This document shows positions 9,588 through 19,516 of a DNA stretch of 64,000 bases, one piece after another. Every line of letters begins with the position of its first letter. Position 1 is the stretch's first letter. The stretch spans positions 62,001 to 126,000 of the forward strand of contig JADJFE010000014.1 in NCBI GenBank assembly GCA_016708725.1, written 5' to 3'. Under the pieces are notes generated by a model. That model searched no databases, was not told the origin of the DNA, and saw only the letters and a program-made list of their open reading frames with translations. This DNA comes from Candidatus Aalborgicola bjergmarkensis. Its GTDB lineage: Bacteria; Pseudomonadota; Gammaproteobacteria; Burkholderiales; Burkholderiaceae_C. Both the position numbers and the translations under genes were made by a program.

Positions 9588-9779
9588 TCAGTAGTTGAGC
9601 CAACAAATGATCAGCATGCCGCCAAGGATGCTGAGCATGCCGATAAATCGAATCTGCCCATCACGCAAGGCCAATACTTGCGTGAACATCTGCCTCCACC
9701 GATTTGGGGTGGCAAATGGCAACAGACCTTCGATGATCAGCACCAGGGCCAACGCCAGCCAGATGGTGTCACTGGTCAA
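9588..9779 (-). CDS. DUF2065 family small membrane protein
   Basis: A 63-residue protein with two predicted membrane helices (residues about 5-20 and 42-60) separated by a basic loop RWRQMFTQVL. It matches the YjeT/DUF2065 family that is regularly encoded just after hflC. It starts 3 bases after the hflC stop, so it is probably translated from the hfl transcript. Function is unknown; partnership with the HflKC membrane complex is inferred only from position. Confidence 0.85.
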   Translation of the reverse strand: MTSDTIWLALALVLIIEGLLPFATPNRWRQMFTQVLALRDGQIRFIGMLSILGGMLIICWLNY

Positions 9780-9782
9780 GAT

Positions 9783-10703
9783 TTACTTCTTCTTGTTCGC
9801 AGCAGGTGTTGTCGATGCCGCCGATCCAACGCCACCTCGAAATACCTTGAAAAACTCGGAGGACGCAGGGTCGAGCACCACCACGTCACTCTTGCTGTTG
9901 AATGCCGCCTTGTAAGCGTCAAGGCTGCGATAAAACTGGGCAAACTGGGCATCGTGTCCAAAAGCCGCTGCATAGGTACGCGCAGCCTCAGCGTCGCCAT
10001 CACCCTTTATTTTCTGGGCATCGCGATAGGCATTGGCGACAGTGACTTCCCGTTGGCGATCCGCATCCGCACGAATTTTTTCACCTTCTGCGGCACCTGT
10101 CGAACGCAGTTCATTGGCAACCCGCTTGCGTTCCGCCTCCATGCGCCGATAGACCGACTCGGTAATCGCTTCCACGTAATCGATGCGGGTAATACGCACA
10201 TCCACCACATCCACGCCCCAGGGTTTGGCACCGCGCACTTTGTCCAGAACTTCAGCCTTGACATCGGCCATCAGCTCCTCCCGTTTGAGCGACAACAATT
10301 CCTTGACAGTGCGCTTATTGATTTCCTCCTGAAAAGCATTGCGCACCACACGATTGAGCTGGTTAGCACCAGCCACCTCGTTCAAACCAACATTGCGAAT
10401 GTATTCGGAAGGTTCCGAAATACGCCAGCGCACATACCAGTCAATGATCACGCGCTGCTTTTCAGCCGTCAACATGGGCTCGGTGTCCGTACTGTCGAGC
10501 GTCAACAAACGTTTATCAATGTACGACACATTCTGCAAAGGTGGGGGCAGTTTGAAGTTCAGACCTGGTTCGGTAATAACCTCCTTGATCTGACCCAGCG
10601 CATACACCACGCCGAACTGGCGCTGGTCAACCACAAAGAGAGTTGAACTTCCCAGCACAAGCAGAAACAGCAACGACAACAACAATAATCCGATCCGATT
10701 CAT
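9783..10703 (-). CDS. hflC: HflC, SPFH-domain regulator of FtsH protease
   Basis: A 306-residue inner-membrane protein with one N-terminal anchor (residues 4-25), then a band-7/SPFH domain starting at VVDQRQFGVVYALGQIK and a long helical region rich in Glu, Ala and Arg. With HflK it forms the large periplasmic HflKC assembly that controls access of FtsH to membrane substrates. It lies 8 bases downstream of hflK. The C-terminal NKKK tail is basic, as in the family. Confidence 0.95.
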   Translation of the reverse strand: MNRIGLLLLSLLFLLVLGSSTLFVVDQRQFGVVYALGQIKEVITEPGLNFKLPPPLQNVSYIDKRLLTLDSTDTEPMLTAEKQRVIIDWYVRWRISEPSEYIRNVGLNEVAGANQLNRVVRNAFQEEINKRTVKELLSLKREELMADVKAEVLDKVRGAKPWGVDVVDVRITRIDYVEAITESVYRRMEAERKRVANELRSTGAAEGEKIRADADRQREVTVANAYRDAQKIKGDGDAEAARTYAAAFGHDAQFAQFYRSLDAYKAAFNSKSDVVVLDPASSEFFKVFRGGVGSAASTTPAANKKK

Positions 10704-10711
10704 GAGAACTC

Positions 10712-12091
10712 CTAGCGCGTTTCGCGTTCGCGTGTTCGTGCCGCCTCCCGACCACGGGCATCATTGGGTGCAACCGAAGCGGGAGGAACGATCTGGCTGG
10801 GCACTGCAACTGCGCCATCATTGCCTGGCGCAACGGCTTGCTGCATGATTTTTTCCAAAGGCAGATACAACAAATTCGAGCCTTGTCGCGAATCGAGCAA
10901 CACCTTGGTGACATTGCCATAGATGTGCTGCATGGCATCGAGATACATGCGGTCTCGGGTAACCTGCGGTGCTTTCTGGTATTCGGCAAGAATCGAACTG
11001 AAACGCTGGGCATCGCCCTGGGCCTGCGCCACCACACGGTATTTGTACGCTTCAGCCTCCTCCTTGAGTCGGGAGGCAGTCCCGACTGCCCGAGGAATAA
11101 CGTCGTTGGCATAAGCCTGCGCTTCATTTTTGGCGCGTTCACGCTCTTGTCCGGCTTTGAGCACATCGTCAAAGGACGCTTGCACCTGTTCTGGCGGACG
11201 CACGCCACCTTGCTGTAAATTGATACCAACAACCTCAACACCCACTTTGTATCGATCCAGAATACTTTGCATCAAGGTCCGCACCCGTGGGGCAATCTGG
11301 TCACGCTCTTCAGAAAGAGCCGCATCCATTTTCATTTTTCCCAGAACCTCACGCACCGATGTTTCTGCCGCTTGCACCACTGCTTCGGCCGGGTTCTTGC
11401 TTTCAAACAAAAAGGCCCGTGCATCACTGAGACGGTACTGAACGGCAAATTTAATGTCCAGAATATTTTCATCCTGGGTCAGCATGGCTGACTCGCGCAA
11501 TCCCGTGGCCTTGAGTACGGTATCGCGCCCGACATCCACAGAACGAATCTGGGTCACAAATACAAGCTCATGGCGTTGAATAGGATAAGGCCAACGCCAA
11601 TTGAAACCGGCATTGACCGTTTCCTTGTACTTGCCAAACTGCGTAATGACGGCTTGCTGCCCTTCTTGCACAATGAAGAAGCCCGTTCCAAGCCAGATCA
11701 GAACCAGTACACAAGCAATCAACCCAAGCCCGAACCGGATACCGGCACCGTTCGTACCCGGCGAACGGGGACCGCCCGCTCCACCACCGTCCCGATGAGA
11801 CTGCGGCAACTTGCCCAGCATATCACCCAGCTTGCGATTGAAGTCTCCCCAAAGCTCATCAAGATCGGGAGGCCCGGAACCGGGCACGGGTTTTCGCCCA
11901 CTAGAGGGGGTTCCATCCACGGGTGGGGGCTTGGGTGTTTCGGTATCGGACGGAGGTTTGGCGGAATTCCCCGTTTCCCCCGGTTTATCCTCACCCCGTC
12001 CCCAACGCGGGTCATTCAAGTTGAACATCCCCAGCACCCTTTGGCGCCAGACTACCCAATCAACACAAAAAACACGAGCAGCAAGTTTCAT
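10712..12091 (-). CDS. hflK: HflK, SPFH-domain regulator of FtsH protease
   Basis: A 459-residue partner of HflC. A Pro/Gly/Ser-rich cytoplasmic N-terminus leads to one membrane helix (about residues 133-150, GLIACVLVLIWLGTGFF) and the SPFH domain beginning VQEGQQAVITQFGKYK. The start at 12091 overlaps the hflX stop as ATGA, a coupling signature. A second ATG at 12028 (MFNLNDPRWGRG) marks where family similarity begins, has AAAGGG upstream, and could equally be the true start. Confidence 0.92.
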   Translation of the reverse strand: MKLAARVFCVDWVVWRQRVLGMFNLNDPRWGRGEDKPGETGNSAKPPSDTETPKPPPVDGTPSSGRKPVPGSGPPDLDELWGDFNRKLGDMLGKLPQSHRDGGGAGGPRSPGTNGAGIRFGLGLIACVLVLIWLGTGFFIVQEGQQAVITQFGKYKETVNAGFNWRWPYPIQRHELVFVTQIRSVDVGRDTVLKATGLRESAMLTQDENILDIKFAVQYRLSDARAFLFESKNPAEAVVQAAETSVREVLGKMKMDAALSEERDQIAPRVRTLMQSILDRYKVGVEVVGINLQQGGVRPPEQVQASFDDVLKAGQERERAKNEAQAYANDVIPRAVGTASRLKEEAEAYKYRVVAQAQGDAQRFSSILAEYQKAPQVTRDRMYLDAMQHIYGNVTKVLLDSRQGSNLLYLPLEKIMQQAVAPGNDGAVAVPSQIVPPASVAPNDARGREAARTRERETR

Positions 12092-13272
12092 TTTGTCGTT
12101 TCCAATAGGTCCGCAGCAATGCGATCCGCCGAATCTGCGGGAGTATCTCCCGGCTCCGTCCCCTGCACAATCGTGGCCAGACGTTGCCGCAGAGCATGCA
12201 AGCCGGAGGAATTTCTGGCGCTGACAAAAACACGCGGGGTTTGCACGCCATCAATCTCAAATGCATCCTCTTGTTGTAAAGGCTGATGGTGCTGATCCAA
12301 AGCGTCAATCTTGTTAAAAACCAATAATTGGGGGATGCCATCAGCCCCGATTTCCTTCAACACCCGCTGCACCTGCGCAATTTGCTCCAGATAACCGGGA
12401 TTGGCAGCATCCACTACATGCAACAACAAATCGGCATCCACTGCTTCTTGCAATGTAGCCTGGAATGCATCCACCAATCCGTGCGGCAAATCACGAATGA
12501 AACCCACCGTGTCGGACAAGGAAACTGAACGGTTTATTGCGCCAAGATAAAGCTGCCGGGTGGTCGTATCCAGAGTCGCAAACAGCTGGTCCGCAACGTA
12601 GGATCGCGCCTTTACCAAGGCATTAAACAGGGTTGACTTCCCTGCGTTGGTATACCCAATCAGGGAAATGTTAAACGCCTCCCGGCGCTCACGCTGGCGC
12701 CTCTGGGTCTGACGCTGGCGTTTGACCTTGTTCAAGCGGTCTTTGGTACGCTTGATGGTCTCACCAATCATGCGCCGATCCAGCTCGATCTGAGCCTCAC
12801 CCGGCCCTCCACGCAGTCCGATACCACCAGTTTGGCGCTCCAGATGCGACCATCTACGCACCAGACGGGTACTCAAATACTGCAAACGAGCCAACTCGAC
12901 TTGCAACTTACCCTCGTGGCTACGCGCACGCCGCGCGAATATTTCAAGAATCAAGTAAGTCCTGTCATTGACCGGCAACTCCAGATAACGCTCCAGATTG
13001 CGTTGTTGGCCAGGACTGAGACTTTGATCAAACAAAACCTCCTTGGCTCCCAACTGGGCCACCAGCAATTTGATTTCGTCCGCCTTGCCAGAACCAACGA
13101 ACAAAGCAGCATCAGGCGCCTTACGCTTGCAAGTAACCCTTGCCACCGGCAGCATACCCGCTGTCTGAGCCAATAACCCAAGCTCCTCCAGGGCGCCGTC
13201 AAAATGCGGCCCCCCCAGATCAACCCCCACCAGAATAGTTGGTGTACTCACCGTGTGAGACGCTGCTGCCAA
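12088..13272 (-). CDS. hflX: GTPase HflX
   Basis: A 394-residue ribosome-associated GTPase that splits stalled 70S ribosomes after stress. The N-terminal HflX domain (SGKADEIK, FDQSLSPGQQRNLE) is followed by the coiled region and the G domain with G1 IGYTNAGKSTLFN, G3 DTVGFIRDLP and G4 NKID. It sits in the hfq-hflX-hflK-hflC cluster and overlaps hflK by 4 bases. Confidence 0.96.
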   Translation of the reverse strand: MAAASHTVSTPTILVGVDLGGPHFDGALEELGLLAQTAGMLPVARVTCKRKAPDAALFVGSGKADEIKLLVAQLGAKEVLFDQSLSPGQQRNLERYLELPVNDRTYLILEIFARRARSHEGKLQVELARLQYLSTRLVRRWSHLERQTGGIGLRGGPGEAQIELDRRMIGETIKRTKDRLNKVKRQRQTQRRQRERREAFNISLIGYTNAGKSTLFNALVKARSYVADQLFATLDTTTRQLYLGAINRSVSLSDTVGFIRDLPHGLVDAFQATLQEAVDADLLLHVVDAANPGYLEQIAQVQRVLKEIGADGIPQLLVFNKIDALDQHHQPLQQEDAFEIDGVQTPRVFVSARNSSGLHALRQRLATIVQGTEPGDTPADSADRIAADLLETTK

Positions 13273-13343
13273 ATCAGGAAAAAAAACGGAAATCCCAGGA
13301 AAACGGTGGGCAAAGCACCCACGTGGGCCATATATTCACGCAT

Positions 13344-13592
13344 TCACGCAACGTCGGTTCCATCCGCAGGTGGCGCAGTAAAGTTAACAGCCCGGCCTGG
13401 GACAATGGTCGAAATGGCATGTTTGTATACCATTTGAGTCACTGTGTTGCGCAGCAATACCACATACTGGTCAAAGGACTCAACCTGCCCCTGCAGCTTG
13501 ATCCCGTTGACCAGATAAATGGAGACCGGCACATGCTCCCGGCGTAAGGCATTAAGAAATGGATCTTGCAGTAACTGTACTTTATTGCTCAC
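13344..13592 (-). CDS. hfq: RNA chaperone Hfq
   Basis: An 82-residue Sm-like hexameric protein that pairs small RNAs with mRNAs. It contains the Sm1 region QLLQDPFLNALRREHVPVSI and the Sm2 region YKHAISTIVPGR, followed by a short C-terminal tail. The start is the GTG at 13592, giving SNKVQLLQ after the first residue. A GGAGA ribosome binding site lies 5 bases upstream, inside a longer open frame that begins with TTG at 13610, and this decides the start. Head of the hflXKC cluster. Confidence 0.97.
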   Translation of the reverse strand: MSNKVQLLQDPFLNALRREHVPVSIYLVNGIKLQGQVESFDQYVVLLRNTVTQMVYKHAISTIVPGRAVNFTAPPADGTDVA

Positions 13593-13686
13593 GATATTCT
13601 CCGTGTTCAAGAATCATGGAATTAAATCAGAAGGGTCGGACGATACCACACCCGGCACTCAATTTAAGGAACAAAAGAAAAAACCT

Positions 13687-15030
13687 TCACACTGCCTTGT
13701 CTGCATAGGGATTTTGCGAAGACTTGAACTGGATGTACAGCGGCGTCCCCACCAAATCAAACTCCTTGCGAAACCGTGCTTCCAGATAACGTTTGTAAGA
13801 ATCGGTCACGTGCTCCAGAGAATTTCCATGAATAACAATGATGGGTGGATTCATACCGCCCTGGTGCGCATACCGAAGCTTGGGACGGTGTATGCCGATT
13901 TTTTTGGGCGTTTGAAATTGAACTGCCTCCAACAATAAACGCGTCAGAATGGGGGTTGGCATTTTGCAATGCGCAGCCTTGTGGGCCTGCGCAATCGAAT
14001 CCCATAGGGGCGCAAGACCCTGACGTTTTTGCGCCGAGATGTAATGCAAGGCTGCAAACTTCAAAAAACCCAGCCGGGTTTCCATGGAACGTTTGACAAG
14101 CTCGCGTGCATAGTCATCCAGCGCATCCCATTTGTTGACGGCAACCACCACAGCCCGACCTGATTCCAGAATGTAACTTGCAATGTGTGCATCCTGCTCG
14201 GTGACACCCTGGGTGGCATCGATCAACAAGAGCACCACGCTGGCAGAGGCAATGGCTTGCAAGGTTTTGACCACCGAGAACTTTTCGACCGATTCAAACA
14301 CCCGCCCCCTGCGTCGCAAACCTGCCGTATCGATCAACTCAAAGCGTTGCCCCTTGCGCTCAAACGGAACCGAAATTGCATCCCGCGTGGTTCCAGGCAT
14401 ATCAAAGGCAACCAGACGTTCCTCGCCCAACCATGTGTTAATCAAGGTTGATTTCCCTGCATTAGGTCGCCCGGCCACGGCCAGTTTGACGACACCAGGC
14501 GCCGGCGCACAATCCTCTTCTGGCAAATCCGCCGTCGCAGACCACCCTTCCAGCGCCTGGTCGATCAAGGAGCGGATTCCCTGACCATGTGCGGCGGAAA
14601 TGGGAACCACGTTCCCCAAACCCAGCTCAAAGAACTCCAGGAGTTGCGCGCCATCCCCCATTCCTTCTGCTTTATTTGCAACCAGAACACAAGGCTTGCC
14701 CAACTTCCGCAAATACTTGCCAATCTCGTGGTCCTGCGCAGTAAGTCCTGCGCGAACATCGACAAGAAACAACACCGCATCCGCCTCGGCCACCGCCTGA
14801 CGGGTTTGTTTGGCCATCTCCTGGTAGATTCCAGAGGCGGCATCCGGCTCAAAACCTCCGGTATCAATGACGATGAACTCGTGCGCACCCTGTTTGGCGT
14901 TGCCATAATGGCGATCACGGGTCAGACCCGGAAAGTCTGCAACGATGGCATCACGGGTTTTTGTCAGCCGGTTGAACAGGGTTGACTTCCCCACATTGGG
15001 ACGGCCAACCAAAGCAATAACAGGTTTCAT
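13687..15030 (-). CDS. der: Ribosome biogenesis GTPase Der (EngA)
   Basis: A 447-residue protein with two tandem GTPase domains and a C-terminal KH-like domain, needed for 50S assembly. The two P-loops read GRPNVGKST and GRPNAGKST. The two G4 motifs are NKAE and NKWD. The start is the ATG at 15030 (MKPVIALVG), the family N-terminus; the longer open frame to 15099 would intrude into bamB. Der following bamB is the standard betaproteobacterial order. Confidence 0.97.
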   Translation of the reverse strand: MKPVIALVGRPNVGKSTLFNRLTKTRDAIVADFPGLTRDRHYGNAKQGAHEFIVIDTGGFEPDAASGIYQEMAKQTRQAVAEADAVLFLVDVRAGLTAQDHEIGKYLRKLGKPCVLVANKAEGMGDGAQLLEFFELGLGNVVPISAAHGQGIRSLIDQALEGWSATADLPEEDCAPAPGVVKLAVAGRPNAGKSTLINTWLGEERLVAFDMPGTTRDAISVPFERKGQRFELIDTAGLRRRGRVFESVEKFSVVKTLQAIASASVVLLLIDATQGVTEQDAHIASYILESGRAVVVAVNKWDALDDYARELVKRSMETRLGFLKFAALHYISAQKRQGLAPLWDSIAQAHKAAHCKMPTPILTRLLLEAVQFQTPKKIGIHRPKLRYAHQGGMNPPIIVIHGNSLEHVTDSYKRYLEARFRKEFDLVGTPLYIQFKSSQNPYADKAV

Positions 15031-15067
15031 AAAGGGTTCGCGTGTCTGCGTTATCAAAGCAGCCGGA

Positions 15068-16216
15068 TCACTCCGGTCTAAACCCGTATATGCCGCCACG
15101 CTGCGTCACCACAATCAGGGTTGAACCAGCCAACACAGGCGCAACCACGATTGGAGAGCCATCGGTATTCATCCGGTTCAAGGCAGTACCATCTGTGCGC
15201 GACAAGAAGTGCACAATACCCGACCCATCTCCCACTACCACTGAACGTCCGACCAAAAGCGGAGCGCTCAAGCCCCTGAAACGCAGACGCTCAGAAACCC
15301 AGAGTGGCTCACCATCGCTGCGACGCCACGCCAAAACCTTGCCATCACCTTCGGAGCCAAACACATCCGTTTCATCACCGTCAACACCAGTGAAACCGGA
15401 CGCAGACTTGCTCCAGATTACACTCCCCTTGGCGCCATCCACACAGGCCACAGCAGATTGAAACGCCCGTGCACAGAGCTGGTTACCAACACGACTCACT
15501 CCTGCGACCAAATCCACCAAACGTTCCACTTCGTTGGTACCACGACTACTCGCAATGGGCGTTTCCCAACGTGATTTGCCACTGAGCGGGTTCATACCAA
15601 CCAGACGCCCCCCCAAACCCGCCACCAGCGTATCACCAAACGCGAGCAGGATACCGGGCCGCCCCAGAACCAGGGCATCACCCGTACGCTGCTGTTGCCA
15701 GAGTTTACGACCGGTCACCGCATCAAATGCAACAACCGAACGATCAGCCGATAGCACAAACACCCTGGAACCAGCTATCAACGGTGGGGTCAGGGTAACA
15801 GCGCCCAGTTTGTGTCGCCACAACTCCTTGCCCGCGTCCAGGGTGATCAACTCATTTTCCCGACTTACAACGGCAGCGAAACGGCCATCGCTCCCAACCC
15901 CTGCGGACAGCGGTACCCCGAGTGCAACCCGCCACACATCGCCACCGGTGCGTGCGTCAATAGCACCAACGATTCCATCCGAACTGGCAACAACAACAAG
16001 GTGATCCTTGACTTTTACGGTCAGCGGAAAATCAACCGTACCGATGCGCGCAGCCCACACGTTGCGTACACCCATCAAGGGCACATTGGGCTCCAATTCG
16101 GTCGGCTTCATTTTTCCCGACCCGGAACACGCCTGCAAGGCCACCGCCAGGACCAATAACAGTGCGAGCTGGAACAGATGTGACAGATGCCTGCAACGCA
16201 GTGGTAACGCCATCAC
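15068..16216 (-). CDS. bamB: Outer membrane assembly lipoprotein BamB
   Basis: A 382-residue lipoprotein of the BAM complex that inserts beta-barrel proteins into the outer membrane. A signal peptide ends in the lipobox VALQACSG (Cys near residue 30). The rest is an eight-bladed PQQ-like propeller with recurring blades such as GAIDARTGGDVWRV and VAFDAVTGRKLW. Its start overlaps the stop of the yfgM-type gene by 4 bases. Confidence 0.95.
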   Translation of the reverse strand: MMALPLRCRHLSHLFQLALLLVLAVALQACSGSGKMKPTELEPNVPLMGVRNVWAARIGTVDFPLTVKVKDHLVVVASSDGIVGAIDARTGGDVWRVALGVPLSAGVGSDGRFAAVVSRENELITLDAGKELWRHKLGAVTLTPPLIAGSRVFVLSADRSVVAFDAVTGRKLWQQQRTGDALVLGRPGILLAFGDTLVAGLGGRLVGMNPLSGKSRWETPIASSRGTNEVERLVDLVAGVSRVGNQLCARAFQSAVACVDGAKGSVIWSKSASGFTGVDGDETDVFGSEGDGKVLAWRRSDGEPLWVSERLRFRGLSAPLLVGRSVVVGDGSGIVHFLSRTDGTALNRMNTDGSPIVVAPVLAGSTLIVVTQRGGIYGFRPE

Positions 16217-16908
16217 TTGGTGCCTTCCGCCCCAGATGTTGATTGGGCTACTGATCGGGCGAGCGACTCCGGGTCAACACCCAAAGCGCCTAGTTTGATG
16301 CCCACCATGCGCCGATAAGGTGTTCTCTCATCAAACAAGCCGAAAGCCTTCTGGTACTCAAGCTTGGCCTCTGGCTTGTTACCCTGCAACACATGGATGT
16401 CACCCCTGCGATCCGCAGCCAGCGCCGAGAACTCGCTCGTAACACCACTATTCAACAATTTGAGCGCATCATCGTAGGCCTTGGTATCAACCAGGATGCC
16501 AGACAGACGCAGATGCGCGAGCGACGCATACCCTTTATCCGAAGAATGTTCGGCAACCCAGGCCAAGGCCGCCTTGGCAACGTCGACCTTACCCGTTTCG
16601 TAAGACATTTTGGCCAACATCAACCCCGCCTGCTGCGTGTAGACAGCAGACGAAAACCGTTCCCGCATGTCAATGAATGCACGTTCTGCCTTTTGCACAT
16701 CGCCCATTCGAACCAGCTTTTCCAACTCTTCAAACATTGCCGCCGACTGCACGGACTGTTTACGCTGCCAAAACTGGTAACCATTCCACACGCCAATGGA
16801 ACCCAGCACGATAATCAAGCCCCAGGTGATGAGATTCCCATATTGTTGCCAAAAGTGCTTGAGCTGATCCAGCTGTTCCTGTTCTTCGAGATCTAATTGA
16901 TTTGCCAT
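16213..16908 (-). CDS. YfgM-like tetratricopeptide inner-membrane protein
   Basis: A 231-residue protein with a cytoplasmic N-terminus (MANQLDLEEQEQLDQLKHFW), one membrane helix (about residues 24-42) and a periplasmic TPR-like domain. It matches the YfgM family, an ancillary SecYEG subunit that hands substrates to periplasmic chaperones. The start at 16908 is preferred because the family N-terminus begins there. Between hisS and bamB as in most beta- and gammaproteobacteria. Confidence 0.92.
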   Translation of the reverse strand: MANQLDLEEQEQLDQLKHFWQQYGNLITWGLIIVLGSIGVWNGYQFWQRKQSVQSAAMFEELEKLVRMGDVQKAERAFIDMRERFSSAVYTQQAGLMLAKMSYETGKVDVAKAALAWVAEHSSDKGYASLAHLRLSGILVDTKAYDDALKLLNSGVTSEFSALAADRRGDIHVLQGNKPEAKLEYQKAFGLFDERTPYRRMVGIKLGALGVDPESLARSVAQSTSGAEGTK

Positions 16909-16922
16909 GAGCGTATTGAGAT

Positions 16923-18236
16923 TTAAGCTGCGGATTGTAGGCGCTTGACCCATTGCGCTGGTTGGTGCAAGGATTCTGCAAATTGGATACCCAAACCATC
17001 ACGCAAGGCCTTGATGGTGACCAGACCCTGTGCGCGTTCATCGGCCCCAAAGATCAACGCAAAACGGGCGCCAGACGCATTTGCCCTCTTGAACTGCGAC
17101 TTGATACTGCCCCTGCCATCGGCGGTGCTGGCATGCATCTGCACGCTGATCCCTTGAGAACGGAGCACTTGAAGACACTGCATGGCATCTGATAGCCCCA
17201 CTTCATCGGGAATGATGGCATACGCATCCAGATTCGGTACGACGCCCACATGGCCTTGCGCTTTCAGCAATTCCAGAACCCGTTCGACCCCCATTCCCCA
17301 GCCCACAGCGGGCGTAGGTTTGCCTCCCAGCAGTTCGAACAGGCCATCGTACCGACCACCACCACACAAGGTACCCTGCGCACCCAATTCATCGGTAATA
17401 AACTCAAACACGGTGTGGCTGTAGTAATCCAGACCACGCACCAGACGCGGATTGACCGTCCACTGTACGCCGCAAGCACTCAATAGTTTCTTGACAGTAT
17501 CAAAATGCTTGAGCGAGTGCTCACCCAGAAAATCCAGCAGCTGGGGAGCCTGATGCACCAAATCCTGCATGGCCGGGTTTTTGGTATCGAGAATACGCAA
17601 AGGGTTGGTACGCAGACGCCGCCTGGCATCCTCATCCAGCAAATCCACATGTTTTTCAAAATACACAATCAAGGCCGCCCGATGCGCATGCCGCTCGCTG
17701 GGGATACCCAGGCTATTGAGTTCAATGCGCATACTGCGTACGCCCAAATCGGACAATAGCTGGTAGGCCAACAACATCAACTCGGCATCCAGTTCCGGCC
17801 CGGCAAACCCCAAGGCCTCCGCGCCCAATTGGTAAAACTGCCGGTAACGTCCACGCTGGGGACGCTCGTGCCGGAACATGGGCCCCATGTAATACAGGCG
17901 TTTACCGCCATCATAGGTCAGATTGTGTTCAATCGCAGCGCGTACAACCCCAGGAGTATTTTCGGGACGCAAGGTCAACGCCTCACCGTTCAAACGATCA
18001 TCGAAGGAATACATTTCTTTTTCGACAATATCGGTGGTCTCGCCGGTTCCGCGCACAAATAAAGCGGTTGGCTCCACAATGGGCGTGCGAATGTTGCGAT
18101 ACGCGCAACGTTCCATTTGTCGACGTACCTGGTCTTCAAACCATTCCCAGCGGGCGGAATCAGGTGGCAAGATATCGTTCATGCCTTTTACAGCAAACAA
18201 CTTTTCCACTCGTCCCTCAGCAGATTTTTCAACCAT
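16923..18236 (-). CDS. hisS: Histidyl-tRNA synthetase
   Basis: A 437-residue class IIa synthetase. Motif 1 region KGMNDILPPDSARWEWFE, motif 2 FRHERPQRGRYRQF and the histidine-specific loops LVRGLDYYSHTVFEF and CGGGRYDGL are all present, followed by the C-terminal anticodon-binding domain. It lies 8 bases downstream of ispG in the same operon. Confidence 0.97.
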   Translation of the reverse strand: MVEKSAEGRVEKLFAVKGMNDILPPDSARWEWFEDQVRRQMERCAYRNIRTPIVEPTALFVRGTGETTDIVEKEMYSFDDRLNGEALTLRPENTPGVVRAAIEHNLTYDGGKRLYYMGPMFRHERPQRGRYRQFYQLGAEALGFAGPELDAELMLLAYQLLSDLGVRSMRIELNSLGIPSERHAHRAALIVYFEKHVDLLDEDARRRLRTNPLRILDTKNPAMQDLVHQAPQLLDFLGEHSLKHFDTVKKLLSACGVQWTVNPRLVRGLDYYSHTVFEFITDELGAQGTLCGGGRYDGLFELLGGKPTPAVGWGMGVERVLELLKAQGHVGVVPNLDAYAIIPDEVGLSDAMQCLQVLRSQGISVQMHASTADGRGSIKSQFKRANASGARFALIFGADERAQGLVTIKALRDGLGIQFAESLHQPAQWVKRLQSAA

Positions 18237-18244
18237 GCAAACCT

Positions 18245-19516
18245 TTAATCCCGAGATGAAGAAGCAGCACCAAAACGCTGCTGAATATAGTCTTCGACGA
18301 TAGCCTGAAACTCAACAGCGATGGAATCACCACGCAAAGTCATACGTTTTTCGCCATCAATGTAAACCGGAGCTGCTGGTGCCTCTCCTGTTCCCGGCAA
18401 GCTTATACCAATATCCGCGAGCTTGCTTTCACCAGGCCCATTGACGATACACCCCATAACTGCCACCTTGAGCCGCTCAACGCCGGGAAAACGGGTACGC
18501 CATACCGGCATTTTCGCACGCAGGAAGCCATCAATTTGTTGCGTCAATTCCTGAAACGTCGTACTGGTGGTGCGGCCACAACCAGGACAAGCGGTCACGC
18601 TGGGCACAAAGTCGCGCAAACCCAATGACTGGAGAATCTCCGCTGCAACGACCACTTCCTGCGCACGCGCTTCACCCGGTGCCGGAGTCAACGACACGCG
18701 AATTGTGTCTCCAATTCCTTCTTGTAGCAGCACAGCAAGCGCTGCCGTGGAAGCCACTGTACCCTTGGTAGCCATACCGGCCTCGGTCAACCCCAGATGC
18801 AAGGGATAGGTACAACGCTTTCCAAGTTCGCGATAGACGGCGATCAAATCCTGCACGCCACTGACCTTGCATGACAGGACAATCTGGTTCGCCGCCAGGC
18901 CAACGTCCTGGGCCAATTGCGCCGACCCAAGAGCCGAGTCAATCAAGGCCTCATACATCACCTGCTTTGCATCCCAGGGAACCGGGCGACGGCTGTTCTC
19001 ATCCATCAAGGCAGACAACAACTCCTGGTCCAGACTTCCCCAGTTAACGCCAATGCGTACCGTCTTTTTCCAACGGATAGCCGCTTCGATCATTGTGGAA
19101 AACTGCCGATCATGCTTATCGCCCTTGCCCACGTTCCCAGGATTGATGCGGTATTTGGACAAGGCCTGTGCACTATCAGGATAGTCCGACAGCAAACGGT
19201 GCCCATTAAAATGAAAATCGCCAATCAAGGGAGTGTCAATTCCCATGCGATCCAGTTGCTCCCGGATATACGGTACCGCCTGGGCAGCCTCCGGCGTATT
19301 CACCGTGATGCGCACCAGTTCCGAGCCGGCTTCGACGAGTTGCCTGATCTGAATTGCCGTCCCGATAACATCTGCAGTATCAGTGTTCGTCATGGACTGA
19401 ATACGCACAGGTGCATCACCGCCGACGTCAACTATGCGAGCCCCCCAGGCAACACGGGCCTGCAGCGCAAACCGTCGGTGTGGAAGTGCCAAGGCTATTG
19501 GTAATTGCGCACCCAC
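18245..19516 (-). CDS. ispG: (E)-4-hydroxy-3-methylbut-2-enyl-diphosphate synthase
   Basis: A 423-residue 4Fe-4S enzyme of the MEP isoprenoid pathway. The TIM-barrel N-terminus carries RIQSMTNTDTADV and the cluster cysteines are in VTACPGCGRTTS and VAVMGCIVNGPGE. It starts with GTG at 19516, sharing one base with the rodZ stop (TAGTG), so re-initiation coupling is likely. Confidence 0.96.
   Translation of the reverse strand: MGAQLPIALALPHRRFALQARVAWGARIVDVGGDAPVRIQSMTNTDTADVIGTAIQIRQLVEAGSELVRITVNTPEAAQAVPYIREQLDRMGIDTPLIGDFHFNGHRLLSDYPDSAQALSKYRINPGNVGKGDKHDRQFSTMIEAAIRWKKTVRIGVNWGSLDQELLSALMDENSRRPVPWDAKQVMYEALIDSALGSAQLAQDVGLAANQIVLSCKVSGVQDLIAVYRELGKRCTYPLHLGLTEAGMATKGTVASTAALAVLLQEGIGDTIRVSLTPAPGEARAQEVVVAAEILQSLGLRDFVPSVTACPGCGRTTSTTFQELTQQIDGFLRAKMPVWRTRFPGVERLKVAVMGCIVNGPGESKLADIGISLPGTGEAPAAPVYIDGEKRMTLRGDSIAVEFQAIVEDYIQQRFGAASSSRD

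Noticed and set aside
9678..10646. Plus-strand frame of 322 codons over hflC
   Set aside because: Antisense to hflC and without any family resemblance.
13336..13356. ATTCACGC direct repeat downstream of hfq
   Set aside because: Only two short units in a small spacer; no hairpin with a T run, so no terminator is called.
13592..13610. Longer Hfq start at TTG 13610
   Set aside because: The GGAGA ribosome binding site lies inside this extension and points to GTG 13592, which also gives the family N-terminus.
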